A DNA stretch of 55,346 bases, taken from contig NZ_BMFD01000014.1 of assembly GCF_014637795.1 (NCBI RefSeq), positions 1 to 55,346 on the forward strand. The letters are read 5' to 3'. The translations under genes and the position numbers were made by a program. Shown here piece after piece: positions 45,950 to 53,628 of the stretch. How positions within the stretch are numbered: the stretch's first letter is position 1; the number at the start of each line of letters is the position of its first letter. This stretch comes from Belliella aquatica (lineage in GTDB: Bacteria; Bacteroidota; Bacteroidia; Cytophagales; Cyclobacteriaceae). Under the pieces are notes generated by a model. That model did no database searches. It was given only the letters and a program-made list of their open reading frames with translations, and was not told the origin of the DNA.

Positions 45950-46708
45950 ATGGCTCGGAATCTGAATAAATATCTTCTTTTTCTTTTGATCATTTCTGTT
46001 GTGTCCTGCGAGACGAAGCAAGCGCAAACAGAGATTGCAGTAGAAGAAATATTTGAGCAGACTGAAGATATTATTATTGCTGCCGATGAGTTTATCGGCA
46101 AACTTGAACAAAGCCTAATTGATGCAGGATTGGTAGATATCGAGACAATCATTCCTGAGGTTTATGTGGATTTGAAATATTCTACCACTGATAATTTTTT
46201 TGGTCAAGATGTTTATGGAGAGTTGACACGTTGCTATATCCAGCCAATTGTAGCAGAGATGCTGCTCAAATCTTTCGAAAAACTGAAAGAAGAGCATCCT
46301 GACTTGACTTTTTTAGTGTATGATGGCGTACGTCCTCAGTCTGTTCAGCAGATTTTGTGGGATAATTTGGATAAGCCTGACAGTATCAAGCCACTTTATG
46401 TTGCTGATCCGAAAGTTGGGGGATTGCATAATTATGGTGTTGCCATGGACTTGACATTGGCCTATTCTGAAACAGGTAAGGCTTTGGATATGGGAACGAG
46501 TTATGATTATTTCGGCTATCCTGCATATCCCGACAGAGAAAGCCAAATGCTCAAAGAAGGAAAAATCACACAAGAACATATATCAAACAGAGAAATTCTC
46601 AGGAAAGTGATGAAGCATGGAGGTTTCACCGGAATCGGATCTGAGTGGTGGCATTTCAATGCTTTTTCAAGGAAAGAAGCTGCGGAGAAATTCGGAATGG
46701 TAAAGTAG
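45950..46708 (+). CDS. VanX-like D-Ala-D-Ala dipeptidase lipoprotein
   Basis: A 252-residue zinc dipeptidase, lipidated at Cys20 (LIISVVSC). The family motif GLHNYGVAMDLTLAY gives the His and Asp zinc ligands, and SEWWHFNAFS gives the catalytic Glu and third His. The upstream part (DLKYSTTDNFFGQDVYGELT, CYIQ) is as in VanX/DdpX. It probably cleaves D-Ala-D-Ala for peptidoglycan recycling in the periplasm. It follows the SDR gene by 2 nt. Vancomycin-resistance partners are absent, so a resistance role is not supported. Confidence 0.9.
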   Translation: MARNLNKYLLFLLIISVVSCETKQAQTEIAVEEIFEQTEDIIIAADEFIGKLEQSLIDAGLVDIETIIPEVYVDLKYSTTDNFFGQDVYGELTRCYIQPIVAEMLLKSFEKLKEEHPDLTFLVYDGVRPQSVQQILWDNLDKPDSIKPLYVADPKVGGLHNYGVAMDLTLAYSETGKALDMGTSYDYFGYPAYPDRESQMLKEGKITQEHISNREILRKVMKHGGFTGIGSEWWHFNAFSRKEAAEKFGMVK

Positions 46709-46887
46709 ATCTCACGCAGATTCCGCAGATTCCACGGATTTTAATTTACCACAGATGAACACGGATGGACACTGTTTTTTCTTCTGGAGACTTAAAATCT
46801 TTCCGCCCTCTGCACCTTAGCCAACTTTGCGAGAACCACAGAATCTAAAATCTACCCTCTAAAATCTAAAATTAACCCTAGCCTATT
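46709..46887. repeat. Degenerate intergenic repeat string before the ThuA-like gene
   Basis: This 179-nt gap holds short repeated units: CGCAGATTCCGCAGATTC, ACCACAGATGAACACGGATG, TCCGCCCTCTGCACCTTAG, TTTGCGAGAACCACAG, and three TCTAAAAT-type units. The CTCTGCACCTT and TTGCGAGAA parts match the two 139-bp repeats at 51986 and 52981. It is non-coding. Confidence 0.6.
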
Positions 46888-47634
46888 ATGAAATTGAAAA
46901 ACCTTATCATCTCCTTTCTAGCCTTATTTCTGATTATAATTTCAAGCGCGGAAAGCTTTTCTCAGAATCAATTCAAGGCTCTGGTGTTTAGCAAGACCAA
47001 GGGATTCCGTCATCAATCGATACCAGATGGCGTAGTAGCTTTGAAGAAATTGGCTAAGGACAATGTTTTCCAGATTTACACGACGGAAGATGAAGATTTT
47101 ATTTCTGACAAAAATCTAGCAAGTTTTGATGTGATCATTTTGATGAGTACAACTGGGACGATTTTCAACTCGGAGCAGAAAAGAAGCATAGAGAAGTTTG
47201 TCCAAAGCGGAAAAGGAATCGTGGGAATTCACAGTGCCACAGATACAGAATATGAATGGGAGTGGTACACCAAGCTAATTGGGGCACAGTTTCTCAACCA
47301 TCCCCATCAGCAAACACTCAAGCTCAATGTAGTCGATAGGAATCACCCTGCAACTTACCATCTTCCTGAAAGTTGGGTTTGGTCGGATGAAATCTACGCC
47401 TTCAAAAACTTCAACAAAGACATCAATGTCCTAATCACCGCTGATGAAAGAACGTATGATGCCAAAGGTGGCATGGGAGATTTTCATCCCATTTCTTGGA
47501 CCAATAAATATGACGGAGGCCGCATGTTTTACACTGCTCTAGGCCATACAGATTGGGCTTTTCAAGATGACAACTTTATGAAACACATCCTTGGAGGCAT
47601 CTGGTGGGCTGCGAAGGGGTATCCAGTGGAGTGA
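46888..47634 (+). CDS. ThuA-like domain secreted protein
   Basis: A 248-residue protein with a signal peptide (LIISFLALFLIIISSAESFS) and a class-I-glutamine-amidotransferase-like fold: FKALVFSKTKGFRHQSIPDG, then DVIILMSTTG, GIVGIHSATDTEYEWEWY and a WxDEIY element with MFYTALGHTDWAF. ThuA was named for trehalose use in rhizobia; a catalytic Cys is not seen in the expected place. It is the last of the trehalase-side genes but has its own upstream gap. Confidence 0.82.
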   Translation: MKLKNLIISFLALFLIIISSAESFSQNQFKALVFSKTKGFRHQSIPDGVVALKKLAKDNVFQIYTTEDEDFISDKNLASFDVIILMSTTGTIFNSEQKRSIEKFVQSGKGIVGIHSATDTEYEWEWYTKLIGAQFLNHPHQQTLKLNVVDRNHPATYHLPESWVWSDEIYAFKNFNKDINVLITADERTYDAKGGMGDFHPISWTNKYDGGRMFYTALGHTDWAFQDDNFMKHILGGIWWAAKGYPVE

Positions 47635-47999
47635 GTGGAAGGGTTAGAAGGTTTTAGATTTGAAAATTTTAAAATTGAAAGATTGAAATATTTTGCAGAA
47701 TTTTCAATTTTGAGGTTTGGGGTTGATAATTACAAAATTTTAAGATTAAGCAGAGTCTGATATTTTCGATGTTTAGATTAGATCTGGAAAGTCTCTTGTT
47801 TCTTGACTCTCGCTGCTCATGTCTCACGTCTTGTATCCCCGATACTCGGGGCAGGCTTTATGTCTTTTTCCTCAAATCTTTTCCCCTGTCTTGCCTCTTG
47901 CTTCTCGCTTCTTGTGTCTCAAATCTCATATCTCCCATCTCAAATCTATTTTCCTCACCCTGTCATATATTTTGTATTTTTAGACACTAACCTTTAGAT
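47635..47999. repeat. Low-complexity and pyrimidine-rich intergenic stretch
   Basis: No gene is supported. The first 120 nt is a purine/T-rich near-repeat (GAAAATTTTAAAATTGAAAG type); 47795-47960 is a C/T-rich run of TCTTGTCTC- and TCTCAAATC-type units. A perfect hairpin CCCCGA-TAC-TCGGGG lies at 47837-47851. Two short ORFs in this stretch are products of composition. Confidence 0.6.
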
Positions 48000-48491
48000 A
48001 TGACAGCAGCGCAACTGGAAGAGTTTATCAAATCACATCATCGGGAGTCCTTTCTTTGGGCTCGGCAGTGCTGTGATTTTGATAGTCAACTGGCAGAAGA
48101 TGTGCTTCAGCAATCTTATCTCAAAGTGTTGGAAGGAAAAGCTAAGTTTCATGAACAGTCTAGCCCAAAAACATGGCTATTTTCTGTCATTAGATTTACA
48201 GCTTTGGAGTGGCTCAGAAAGAATCACAAGGAAATTCCACTGAGGTCTGATTTTGACTTGGAGGAGGCGGAGCATATTCCTGAGGCAGCAACTCACGAGG
48301 AATTGATTCAAAGGCTTCCTGACAGACAAAAGGAGATTTTGCTTTTGGTGTTTTATCACCAAATGACTTTGGAAAAAGCTGCGGATGTCATGGAAGTGAG
48401 TTTGGGGACAGCGCGGACACACTACGATAGGGGAAAGAAAAAACTCAAAGAACTTATTCTAAAAAAACAAAGCTATGAAGCGACAAGATGA
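48000..48491 (+). CDS. ECF-type sigma-70 factor
   Basis: A 163-residue sigma factor. Region 2 is AEDVLQQSYLKVLEGKAKF with SPKTWLFSVIRFTALEWLRK (the -10 recognition helix), and region 4 is LPDRQKEILLLVFYHQMTLE, then DVMEVSLGTARTHYDRGKKK (helix-turn-helix). No region 1.1 or 3, as in ECF factors. Its stop overlaps the next gene by 17 nt, so a membrane-linked regulator is co-translated. The regulon is unknown. Confidence 0.93.
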   Translation: MTAAQLEEFIKSHHRESFLWARQCCDFDSQLAEDVLQQSYLKVLEGKAKFHEQSSPKTWLFSVIRFTALEWLRKNHKEIPLRSDFDLEEAEHIPEAATHEELIQRLPDRQKEILLLVFYHQMTLEKAADVMEVSLGTARTHYDRGKKKLKELILKKQSYEATR

Positions 48492-48801
48492 TATTGCAGA
48501 CCAGGAGCTTGAAATGTTTTTTGCAGAGCTCAAGAATCAAGATAGCGAAATCGCTATTCCTGCTTATAAAAAAAGAACTCCATCTAGGATTTGGAAACTG
48601 CTTCCATTAGGGATCGCTGCTTCTGTATTGTTAGGATTTTGGATATGGAATCAGGAGGAAAAAGAAGAGCCATTATACCAAGATTTGATTATTATTTCCT
48701 TGGTGGAGGGGGAAAATCAGGAACAAAAATTTGTCATCGAGCAAACCTCTTCTATGGATGTTTGGGAATCTCCTACAGCATCATTATTAGATACTTACTA
48801 A
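48475..48801 (+). CDS. Putative membrane-bound anti-sigma partner
   Basis: A 108-residue protein: an N-terminal acidic cytoplasmic part (about 1-40, DIADQELEMFFAELKNQDSE), one helix (LLPLGIAASVLLGFWIW) and a short periplasmic tail. No zinc-binding HxxxCxxC motif is present. Overlap with the sigma gene and this topology fit an anti-sigma factor, but no family match is claimed. Confidence 0.6.
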   Translation: MKRQDDIADQELEMFFAELKNQDSEIAIPAYKKRTPSRIWKLLPLGIAASVLLGFWIWNQEEKEEPLYQDLIIISLVEGENQEQKFVIEQTSSMDVWESPTASLLDTY

Positions 48802-48816
48802 ACCAATTATACGATT

Positions 48817-49542
48817 ATGAAAAAATTATTCACAGTTTATTTATTGCTTTTGGCTGGCATGGTGCAAGGTCAGGACTTATTTCAGGGAACTTTGTTCCCC
48901 GCTGATCTGGTCATGAAGAACAGAGACAAAATTTCGCTTTCTGATCAACAAGCAGATAAGATCAAGGCTATTCATAGCAAGAATGCTGGCGAATTCAGTA
49001 CCCTCAGGTGGGATTTGGATGCAGAGAATGAAAAGCTGAAAAAAATGCTGCAAGAACCAAAGATTAATTCAGATGCTGCACAAAAGCAAATGGACAAAAT
49101 TCTCAATTTGGAAAACCAACTCAAAAAGAAGCAATTCAGTAATTTGTTGGCCATCAGAAGTGAGTTGAATGAAAGTCAGGCTACTAGCCTAGCCAAGATG
49201 AATGTATCAAAAACTGTATCAGGTTTTGCAGTAAGTCGGGACCAGTCTTTTGGCTCCATCATTTCAAATGGAGTTGTTGTTGATAAAAATGATAATAAGG
49301 TAGCAAGTGTGGTTTTGAGAAGCACGAATGGAATATCAGGAGATTATTTACCTCTTACTATTATCAAAAAGGGTGCTAAGGATCAAATAGTTAAAGATAT
49401 GAGCTCTATTGAACCTAATTCTATAGATGCTATCGAGGTATTGAAAGGTAGTAAGGCAATCTCGGAATATGGGGATTTAGGGAAAAACGGGGTGATTATA
49501 ATCACCTTGAAAAAGGATAAAAACCCTGATTTAGAGAAGTAA
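48817..49542 (+). CDS. Periplasmic protein: Spy/CpxP-like N-terminus and TonB-plug-like C-terminus
   Basis: A 241-residue secreted protein (signal peptide LFTVYLLLLAGMVQGQ). Residues about 25-125 form a helical coiled coil (LSDQQADKIKAIHSKN to LNLENQLKKKQFS, with paired LTxxQ-like motifs), as in Spy/CpxP. The end reads EPNSIDAIEVLKGSKAISEY, then GDLGKNGVIIITLKK, which is the IEVLKGxxAxxxYGxxGxNGVIxIT piece seen at TonB-receptor plugs and in Bacteroidota signalling proteins. It follows the anti-sigma gene by 15 nt, so this operon may link envelope stress with a sigma factor. Confidence 0.7.
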   Translation: MKKLFTVYLLLLAGMVQGQDLFQGTLFPADLVMKNRDKISLSDQQADKIKAIHSKNAGEFSTLRWDLDAENEKLKKMLQEPKINSDAAQKQMDKILNLENQLKKKQFSNLLAIRSELNESQATSLAKMNVSKTVSGFAVSRDQSFGSIISNGVVVDKNDNKVASVVLRSTNGISGDYLPLTIIKKGAKDQIVKDMSSIEPNSIDAIEVLKGSKAISEYGDLGKNGVIIITLKKDKNPDLEK

Positions 49543-49551
49543 GAATTAATA

Positions 49552-49590
49552 AAGCCCTTCAATATTCAAAAGCTTGAGGGGCTATTTTTA
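49552..49590 (+). terminator. Terminator of the ECF sigma operon
   Basis: A 10-bp stem AGCCCTTCAA / TTGAGGGGCT (one G-T pair) with an 11-nt loop is followed by ATTTTTAT, 10 nt after the stop codon. Confidence 0.8.
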
Positions 49591-49602
49591 TACTGGATAG
49601 TT

Positions 49603-50562
49603 TTATGCTCTGTTTTTTTGGTATAGGGTTGTTTTTTTATCTCCCGATTTGGTGATCATTCCGAGTTCTACGCCATTTTTTAAATCTCTACTTGCTGTGG
49701 CAGAAGACAACACCTTATGGAATTTCATGTATGATTTTCGTGAAAAAGGCTCGTCAGTTTGTTCTAGGAAGACTTCAAGCCTTTCTGTATCACTAAGCTT
49801 CCTTGAATCCATTTCAAGAATTTCAGTCAATGATAGCTCAATCACGGCTAACATGTATTCAATAAATTTGGTTGATTTACCTTCTTTGTCACTTGCAGAC
49901 AATGCCTTATAATACGCATTCTGATTCTTAGCAATTAAACTCTCGAAAGGAAGGAATTCAAATAAGGGGTAATCTTCCATCAATAGGAGCGTTTGCCATA
50001 ATCTACCCATTCTTCCATTGCCATCCATAAATGGATGAATAAATTCCATTTCATAGTGAAAAATGCAACTTTTGATCAATGAAAGCTCAGATTTATCTTT
50101 CAGGTAAGAAAAGAGTTCTTTCATAAGATATGGAACATTTGACGAGGGAGGAGCAAGGTGCTCTACTTTTGAACCCTTGACAATACCTACTCCTTTTGTT
50201 CTATATTTTCCTGGTGTAGCAACCAATCCTTTCATCAATATATGGTGAGCCTTTAAAAAATCTTTTTCTGATGAAGGTTTCCATCTATTTAAATTCTTAT
50301 AAACTTCCAGTGCATTCAATACTTCTATAATGTCTTTTTCTGGGCCTGCGACTCTTTTATCCTCAATGATTGCCGAAATCTGATCTTCTGACAAAGTATT
50401 TCCCTCTATGCTTAGAGAGGAATGAATTGTTTTGATTCGATTCTGTTTTCTAAGTATTGGGTTTTCTTTGACTAGGTTTTTGGCATTTACGGCACCTATT
50501 TTTTCCGAGACTGAGGTGACAAGTTTTAGTATTGTGGCAGTAAGATCGTAGGGTGGCTTCAT
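49603..50562 (-). CDS. Fic family protein (adenylyltransferase)
   Basis: A 319-residue class II Fic enzyme. The active site HPFMDGNGRMGRLW has catalytic His176. The N-terminal inhibitory helix carries the SxxxEG-type motif (SLSIEGNTLS), and a C-terminal winged helix (YMKFHKVLSSATASRDLKNG) follows, ending in KSGDKKTTLYQ. The frame extends upstream to a GTG at 50607, but the ATG at 50562 lies after a tandem operator-like palindrome and gives the standard N-terminus MKPPYDLTATILKL. It AMPylates protein hydroxyls; the target is unknown. Confidence 0.9.
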   Translation of the reverse strand: MKPPYDLTATILKLVTSVSEKIGAVNAKNLVKENPILRKQNRIKTIHSSLSIEGNTLSEDQISAIIEDKRVAGPEKDIIEVLNALEVYKNLNRWKPSSEKDFLKAHHILMKGLVATPGKYRTKGVGIVKGSKVEHLAPPSSNVPYLMKELFSYLKDKSELSLIKSCIFHYEMEFIHPFMDGNGRMGRLWQTLLLMEDYPLFEFLPFESLIAKNQNAYYKALSASDKEGKSTKFIEYMLAVIELSLTEILEMDSRKLSDTERLEVFLEQTDEPFSRKSYMKFHKVLSSATASRDLKNGVELGMITKSGDKKTTLYQKNRA

Positions 50563-50567
50563 GTTTA

Positions 50568-50616
50568 TGATAGTATCAAATGATAGTATCAAATGTAAGG
50601 AAATCACTTAGTATCA
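50568..50616 (-). promoter_or_regulatory. Tandem palindromic operator upstream of fic
   Basis: Two perfect copies of the palindrome TGATAGTATCA lie at 50568-50578 and 50581-50591, 13 bp apart. A third partial copy (TAGTATCA, 8 of 11 matching) is at 50609-50616 inside the end of the neighbouring gene. They sit 6 nt or more upstream of the fic start codon, so autoregulation by the C-terminal winged helix of Fic or a separate repressor is likely. Confidence 0.65.
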
Positions 50617-51863
50617 TCACCATCTTTCTTAAGCCGATATTTCACTGTATAACCAAGATAGATGTTCTCAGCATTTTCCAAGGCTTTCTGTTTGTTCATC
50701 TCAGATACTATAAAGCCATCAGATGTTGGTAGAAATCTCCATAGTTCAAATATTTCTGTATTCACGGGAATCTCCTGGTGGAGATTCAAGTTTATATCAA
50801 AAACCAAAAGAGTTATCTTTCTATTTTGCCAATAGGTTCCTTTTTTTGAATCAGAAATAGATTTTTTGTGGAAGTAAAATCTGGAAAAGAGTTGGGGTTC
50901 CTTGTGAAACATCAATTCACTGTAGAAGGGTGATTCAGCTCTCCACTCGTTGAGTTTTACAAAATCTCCACTTGTCAACCAATCTTTGTCGATTGGAAAA
51001 GGAATTGATTCTGGGGAAGTAGAAGAAGCTACAATTTCATCTATCAACTCATCGGTTTTATTATTGATCAAGAAGACATGATGGCTGACTGGATAACTCA
51101 AATAGCTTGTGTCTCCTTTTACTAGAAAATAGTTTTGGTCAAAAATTTTCGAGAAATTTTTATTTCCACGATGCCTGATTATTCCTCTGGATTTTCCATA
51201 GCCACCTTTCCAACCTCTTGAATTCAAATCAAATACACCAATAGTTTGTGAATTAGTTACTTTTTCAAGGAAAATGTAGTCAACCGGAAGCATAGGAATA
51301 TGGACCGTATGTTCCTTTTTATCAAAGTGTAAATTCCTTAATTGTTGAAGATTGAAGTTGAAATTTCCTTTACCTCCGATTTGATTCATGGATTTCCAAA
51401 AAAGATCATCTACATCAAAAGGAAAATAAGGCAATGTTTCTTTATAAAATATATCCCCCTTGGAATTATTAATCATCAGGATTGGTGGCATCACTTGAAG
51501 GGTTAAAATTGAATCCTTGGAAATTGGAAGAACATTAATGATGTCACCTCGGATTTCAAAATCATTCAATATGATCTCACTCAGATCACCATTGTTTAGA
51601 TTTACTATCTTGATCACATTCTCATACGAATAATATAAAAGAGAATCTTGATATATGTAATCAAGAGACATTTTATTGAATCGATGGTCCAAGCTAGGAT
51701 TTTGAATCTCAATCTCACTTGTTTTTTCTAAATGAATATTTAAAGTATTGGGATGGATTATGTTTTCGGCTGATTGATAATCACTCAGTTTTCCTTCATT
51801 GTCTACTTTATTGCAAGCAAATAGAAGAGTACAAAGAATGATCAAAATGTACTTCTGTTTCAT
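50604..51863 (-). CDS. Lipoprotein of unknown function (DUF4221-like, probable beta-propeller)
   Basis: A 419-residue lipoprotein: signal plus lipobox LLFACNKVD near residue 17. The mature part lacks clear motifs but has many strands with aspartate turns (LDYIYQDSLLYYSYENVIKI, LNNGDLSEIILND), which fits a propeller like Bacteroidota DUF4221 proteins. An in-frame upstream extension reaches 51899; the ATG at 51863 is preferred because a promoter-like TTTG (51913-51916), a 20-nt spacer and TACACTTG lie just upstream. Its end is 42 nt from the fic ATG. Confidence 0.65.
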   Translation of the reverse strand: MKQKYILIILCTLLFACNKVDNEGKLSDYQSAENIIHPNTLNIHLEKTSEIEIQNPSLDHRFNKMSLDYIYQDSLLYYSYENVIKIVNLNNGDLSEIILNDFEIRGDIINVLPISKDSILTLQVMPPILMINNSKGDIFYKETLPYFPFDVDDLFWKSMNQIGGKGNFNFNLQQLRNLHFDKKEHTVHIPMLPVDYIFLEKVTNSQTIGVFDLNSRGWKGGYGKSRGIIRHRGNKNFSKIFDQNYFLVKGDTSYLSYPVSHHVFLINNKTDELIDEIVASSTSPESIPFPIDKDWLTSGDFVKLNEWRAESPFYSELMFHKEPQLFSRFYFHKKSISDSKKGTYWQNRKITLLVFDINLNLHQEIPVNTEIFELWRFLPTSDGFIVSEMNKQKALENAENIYLGYTVKYRLKKDGDDTK

Positions 51864-51884
51864 AGAATCGATCTGTGTTTCTTG

Positions 51885-51916
51885 CAAGTGTAATTGCATT
51901 CAAATTTCGAATCAAA
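51885..51916 (-). promoter_or_regulatory. Possible promoter of the DUF4221-like lipoprotein gene
   Basis: The minus strand has TTTG, 20-nt spacer, TACACTTG (7 of 8 to TAnnTTTG), about 22 nt upstream of the start at 51863. It supports the shorter start. Confidence 0.5.
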
Positions 51917-51985
51917 AAAATGTGATGAAACAGGTAATTTATGTGATGGATTGAGATAGGCACGAGATAGTTTTTTTATAATGCA

Positions 51986-52124
51986 AAAAACCCCAAAAAC
52001 ATCTCCAATAGATATTTCCGAGGTTTTTTAAAACTCATATTTTCTCTGCGTCTCAGCGTGCACAAAACTTCCGCACCCTCTGCACCTTTGCTTCCTCCTG
52101 AGGATCGCGACAAGTTCCGCGAGA
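51986..52124. repeat. Direct repeat copy A (139 bp) with hairpin
   Basis: About 85% identical to copy B at 52981-53119. Both begin with an AAAACCCC ... GGTTTT hairpin with an inner ATCT-CCAAT-AGAT stem, followed by CTCTGCG, GCGTGCA, ACTTCCGC and GAGGATCG. Copy A has two stem mismatches. No coding potential. The rest of 51864-52373 is AT-rich and shows nothing else I can name. Confidence 0.8.
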
Positions 52125-52373
52125 AAACTATATCATACTAACAAATCGGTCTACTAATGCTAGTTTGGCTAACTTGATTTGTTCTTTGATTTTTTGTTAC
52201 AGGTTAACAATCAATTCATTCTTTAAAGGGATATTCATGAGTTTAAAATCACACTCTTTATACAAAAATGAATCATAATCACCTTTTTTTGAGTTTTACA
52301 TATACTATTATCTTGATGAACTGGCCGAAGATAAATATATAGAAATTTGTGTTTATTTTGTAAATTAGATGTT

Positions 52374-52595
52374 ATGAAAGATTATAAAGAAAATATTTTT
52401 ATTGATCCGTCAGTACGGTTTGGCAAACCCTGTATCAAAGGTACAAGGATCTCAGTTTATGATATTTTAAGTTGGTTGGCATCAGGAATGGAAATGGACG
52501 AAATTATCTCAGATTATCCTGAATTGACAAAAAGCGATATTCAAGCCTGCCTCGCATACGCTGCAGATAGGGAAAATAGGATTCGAGTTGCCTGA
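52374..52595 (+). CDS. DUF433 antitoxin-like protein
   Basis: A 73-residue protein of the DUF433 family (VapB-like antitoxins): IDPSVRFGKPCIKGTRISVY, then DILSWLASGMEMDEI and ISDYPELTKSDIQACLAYAA, the family core. The ATG at 52374 is used; the frame also extends to 52347. The stop overlaps the toxin-like gene start (TGATG), so the two are coupled as in toxin-antitoxin operons. Confidence 0.9.
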   Translation: MKDYKENIFIDPSVRFGKPCIKGTRISVYDILSWLASGMEMDEIISDYPELTKSDIQACLAYAADRENRIRVA

Positions 52596-52939
52596 TGAAG
52601 TTACTTTTCGACCAAAATATTTCATTTAGGATTGTAAAGAAAATTTCAAAAATATTCTTTGAAGCCAAGCAAATTAGGGAACTTGGATTAGAGAATTTTA
52701 CAGACAAATAAATTTGGGATTTTGCAAAAAATAAGGGTTTTACAATTGTTACTTTTGATGCTGATTTTATGGAATTGTCTAATTTATATGGGGTCCCTCC
52801 AAAAATCATCTGGTTAAGAACTGGAAACAGAAAAACTGATGACCTTGCTGATTTGCTTTTGTCAAGAAGTGAGGTTATCCATGAATTTCTATCAAATCCA
52901 TCGTATGGGAAAATGACTTGTTTGGAAATTGATGGGTAA
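52595..52939 (+). pseudogene. DUF5615 toxin-like gene with an in-frame stop
   Basis: The ATG at 52595 overlaps the DUF433 stop. It reads 38 codons (MKLLFDQNISFRIVKKISK...GLENFTDK), then TAA at 52709-52711, then continues open in the same frame for 75 codons (IWDFAKNKGFTIVTFDADF, then IIWLRTGNRKTDDLADLLLS) to the stop at 52937. The family normally has Glu, Gln or Lys at the stop position, so this is one nonsense change. The PIN-like residues (FDQNIS and TFDADF) are on both sides. The toxin is probably inactive or read through. Confidence 0.88.
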
Positions 52940-52980
52940 AATTTGTTATTAAATTGTTGATCAATTCTGATTATAACATT

Positions 52981-53119
52981 AAAAACCCCAAAAATATCTC
53001 CAATAGATATTTCCGGGGTTTTCAAAACTCAAATTTTCTCTGCGCCTCTGCGTGCAAAAAACTTCCGCGCCTTCTAAATATTTACTTCCTTCTCGAGGAT
53101 CGGGACAAGGTCAGCGAGA
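52981..53119. repeat. Direct repeat copy B (139 bp) with perfect hairpin
   Basis: About 85% identical to copy A, 995 bp apart, in the same orientation. The hairpin is perfect here: AAAACCCC (52982-52989) with GGGGTTTT (53015-53022), and inner arms AAATATCT / AGATATTT. It could end the toxin gene transcript and the opposite minus-strand transcript. The DUF433/DUF5615 pair lies between the copies. Confidence 0.8.
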
Positions 53120-53152
53120 TTCAGCTTAAGCTTCTAAACATCAAGTCATCAC

Positions 53153-53626
53153 CTATTCTTCCCAAGAAGCCTTCTTCTTGAGCGTCTCTTCAATAGATTC
53201 GTATTTTAGAAAATGTTTATCTATAATATTGGTGTGTTCTACCGTATTTGAAGAAAACCTAAAAAGAAAAGGCAGGGAAAAATTATCGGATTGAGATGGG
53301 ATAATCACCAATTCGTTATTTAGTTTGTATGCCATCTTGAAGGCCTCTACATGCGTTTCGTTTGAGAAGTTGGTGATAATGATGACAGATTCTTTGTCTC
53401 TTACCTGTGAAAGGATGTCCAATTTACAGGCATCGCAAGTAAGCGCATCATCAAAGTACAAAAACCAATAATCTTTGGGGTCTTTTTCAATTTGCCTATA
53501 TATAGCTTGCCCATTATTAATTACCCATATCCATACTTCATCTCTGTATTCAGAGTTTACATCTGAAAATCTCACATTACAAGAGGAAAGTATAAGAAGA
53601 ATCATTACCTGCTTGAAAAGTCGCAT
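53153..53626 (-). CDS. Lipoprotein with a CxxC motif (thioredoxin-like, unknown)
   Basis: A 157-residue lipoprotein: signal plus lipobox LILSSC at about residue 16. The mature part has one CDAC motif (ALTCDACKLDILSQV) after FLYFDD, followed by SVIIITNFSNETHVEAFKMA, reminiscent of a thioredoxin-like fold with a periplasmic redox pair. No family match is claimed. It lies 3 nt downstream of the propeller lipoprotein on the same strand. Confidence 0.65.
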   Translation of the reverse strand: MRLFKQVMILLILSSCNVRFSDVNSEYRDEVWIWVINNGQAIYRQIEKDPKDYWFLYFDDALTCDACKLDILSQVRDKESVIIITNFSNETHVEAFKMAYKLNNELVIIPSQSDNFSLPFLFRFSSNTVEHTNIIDKHFLKYESIEETLKKKASWEE

Positions 53627-53628
53627 GA

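Noticed and set aside
45950-46708. Vancomycin-resistance cassette (VanX homology)
   Set aside because: No VanH/VanA ligase or VanRS neighbours; a lipoprotein dipeptidase fits cell-wall recycling.
47769-47997. Two small + strand ORFs rich in Ser, Cys and Leu
   Set aside because: They lie in a C/T-rich repeat, have no start context and no family; composition explains them.
46709-47999. CRISPR array in the repeat-like gaps
   Set aside because: Units are degenerate and irregular in length with no constant repeat-spacer pattern and no cas genes.
51986-53119. Composite transposon or insertion sequence
   Set aside because: The direct repeats carry no transposase or terminal inverted repeats; only a repeat pair is supported.
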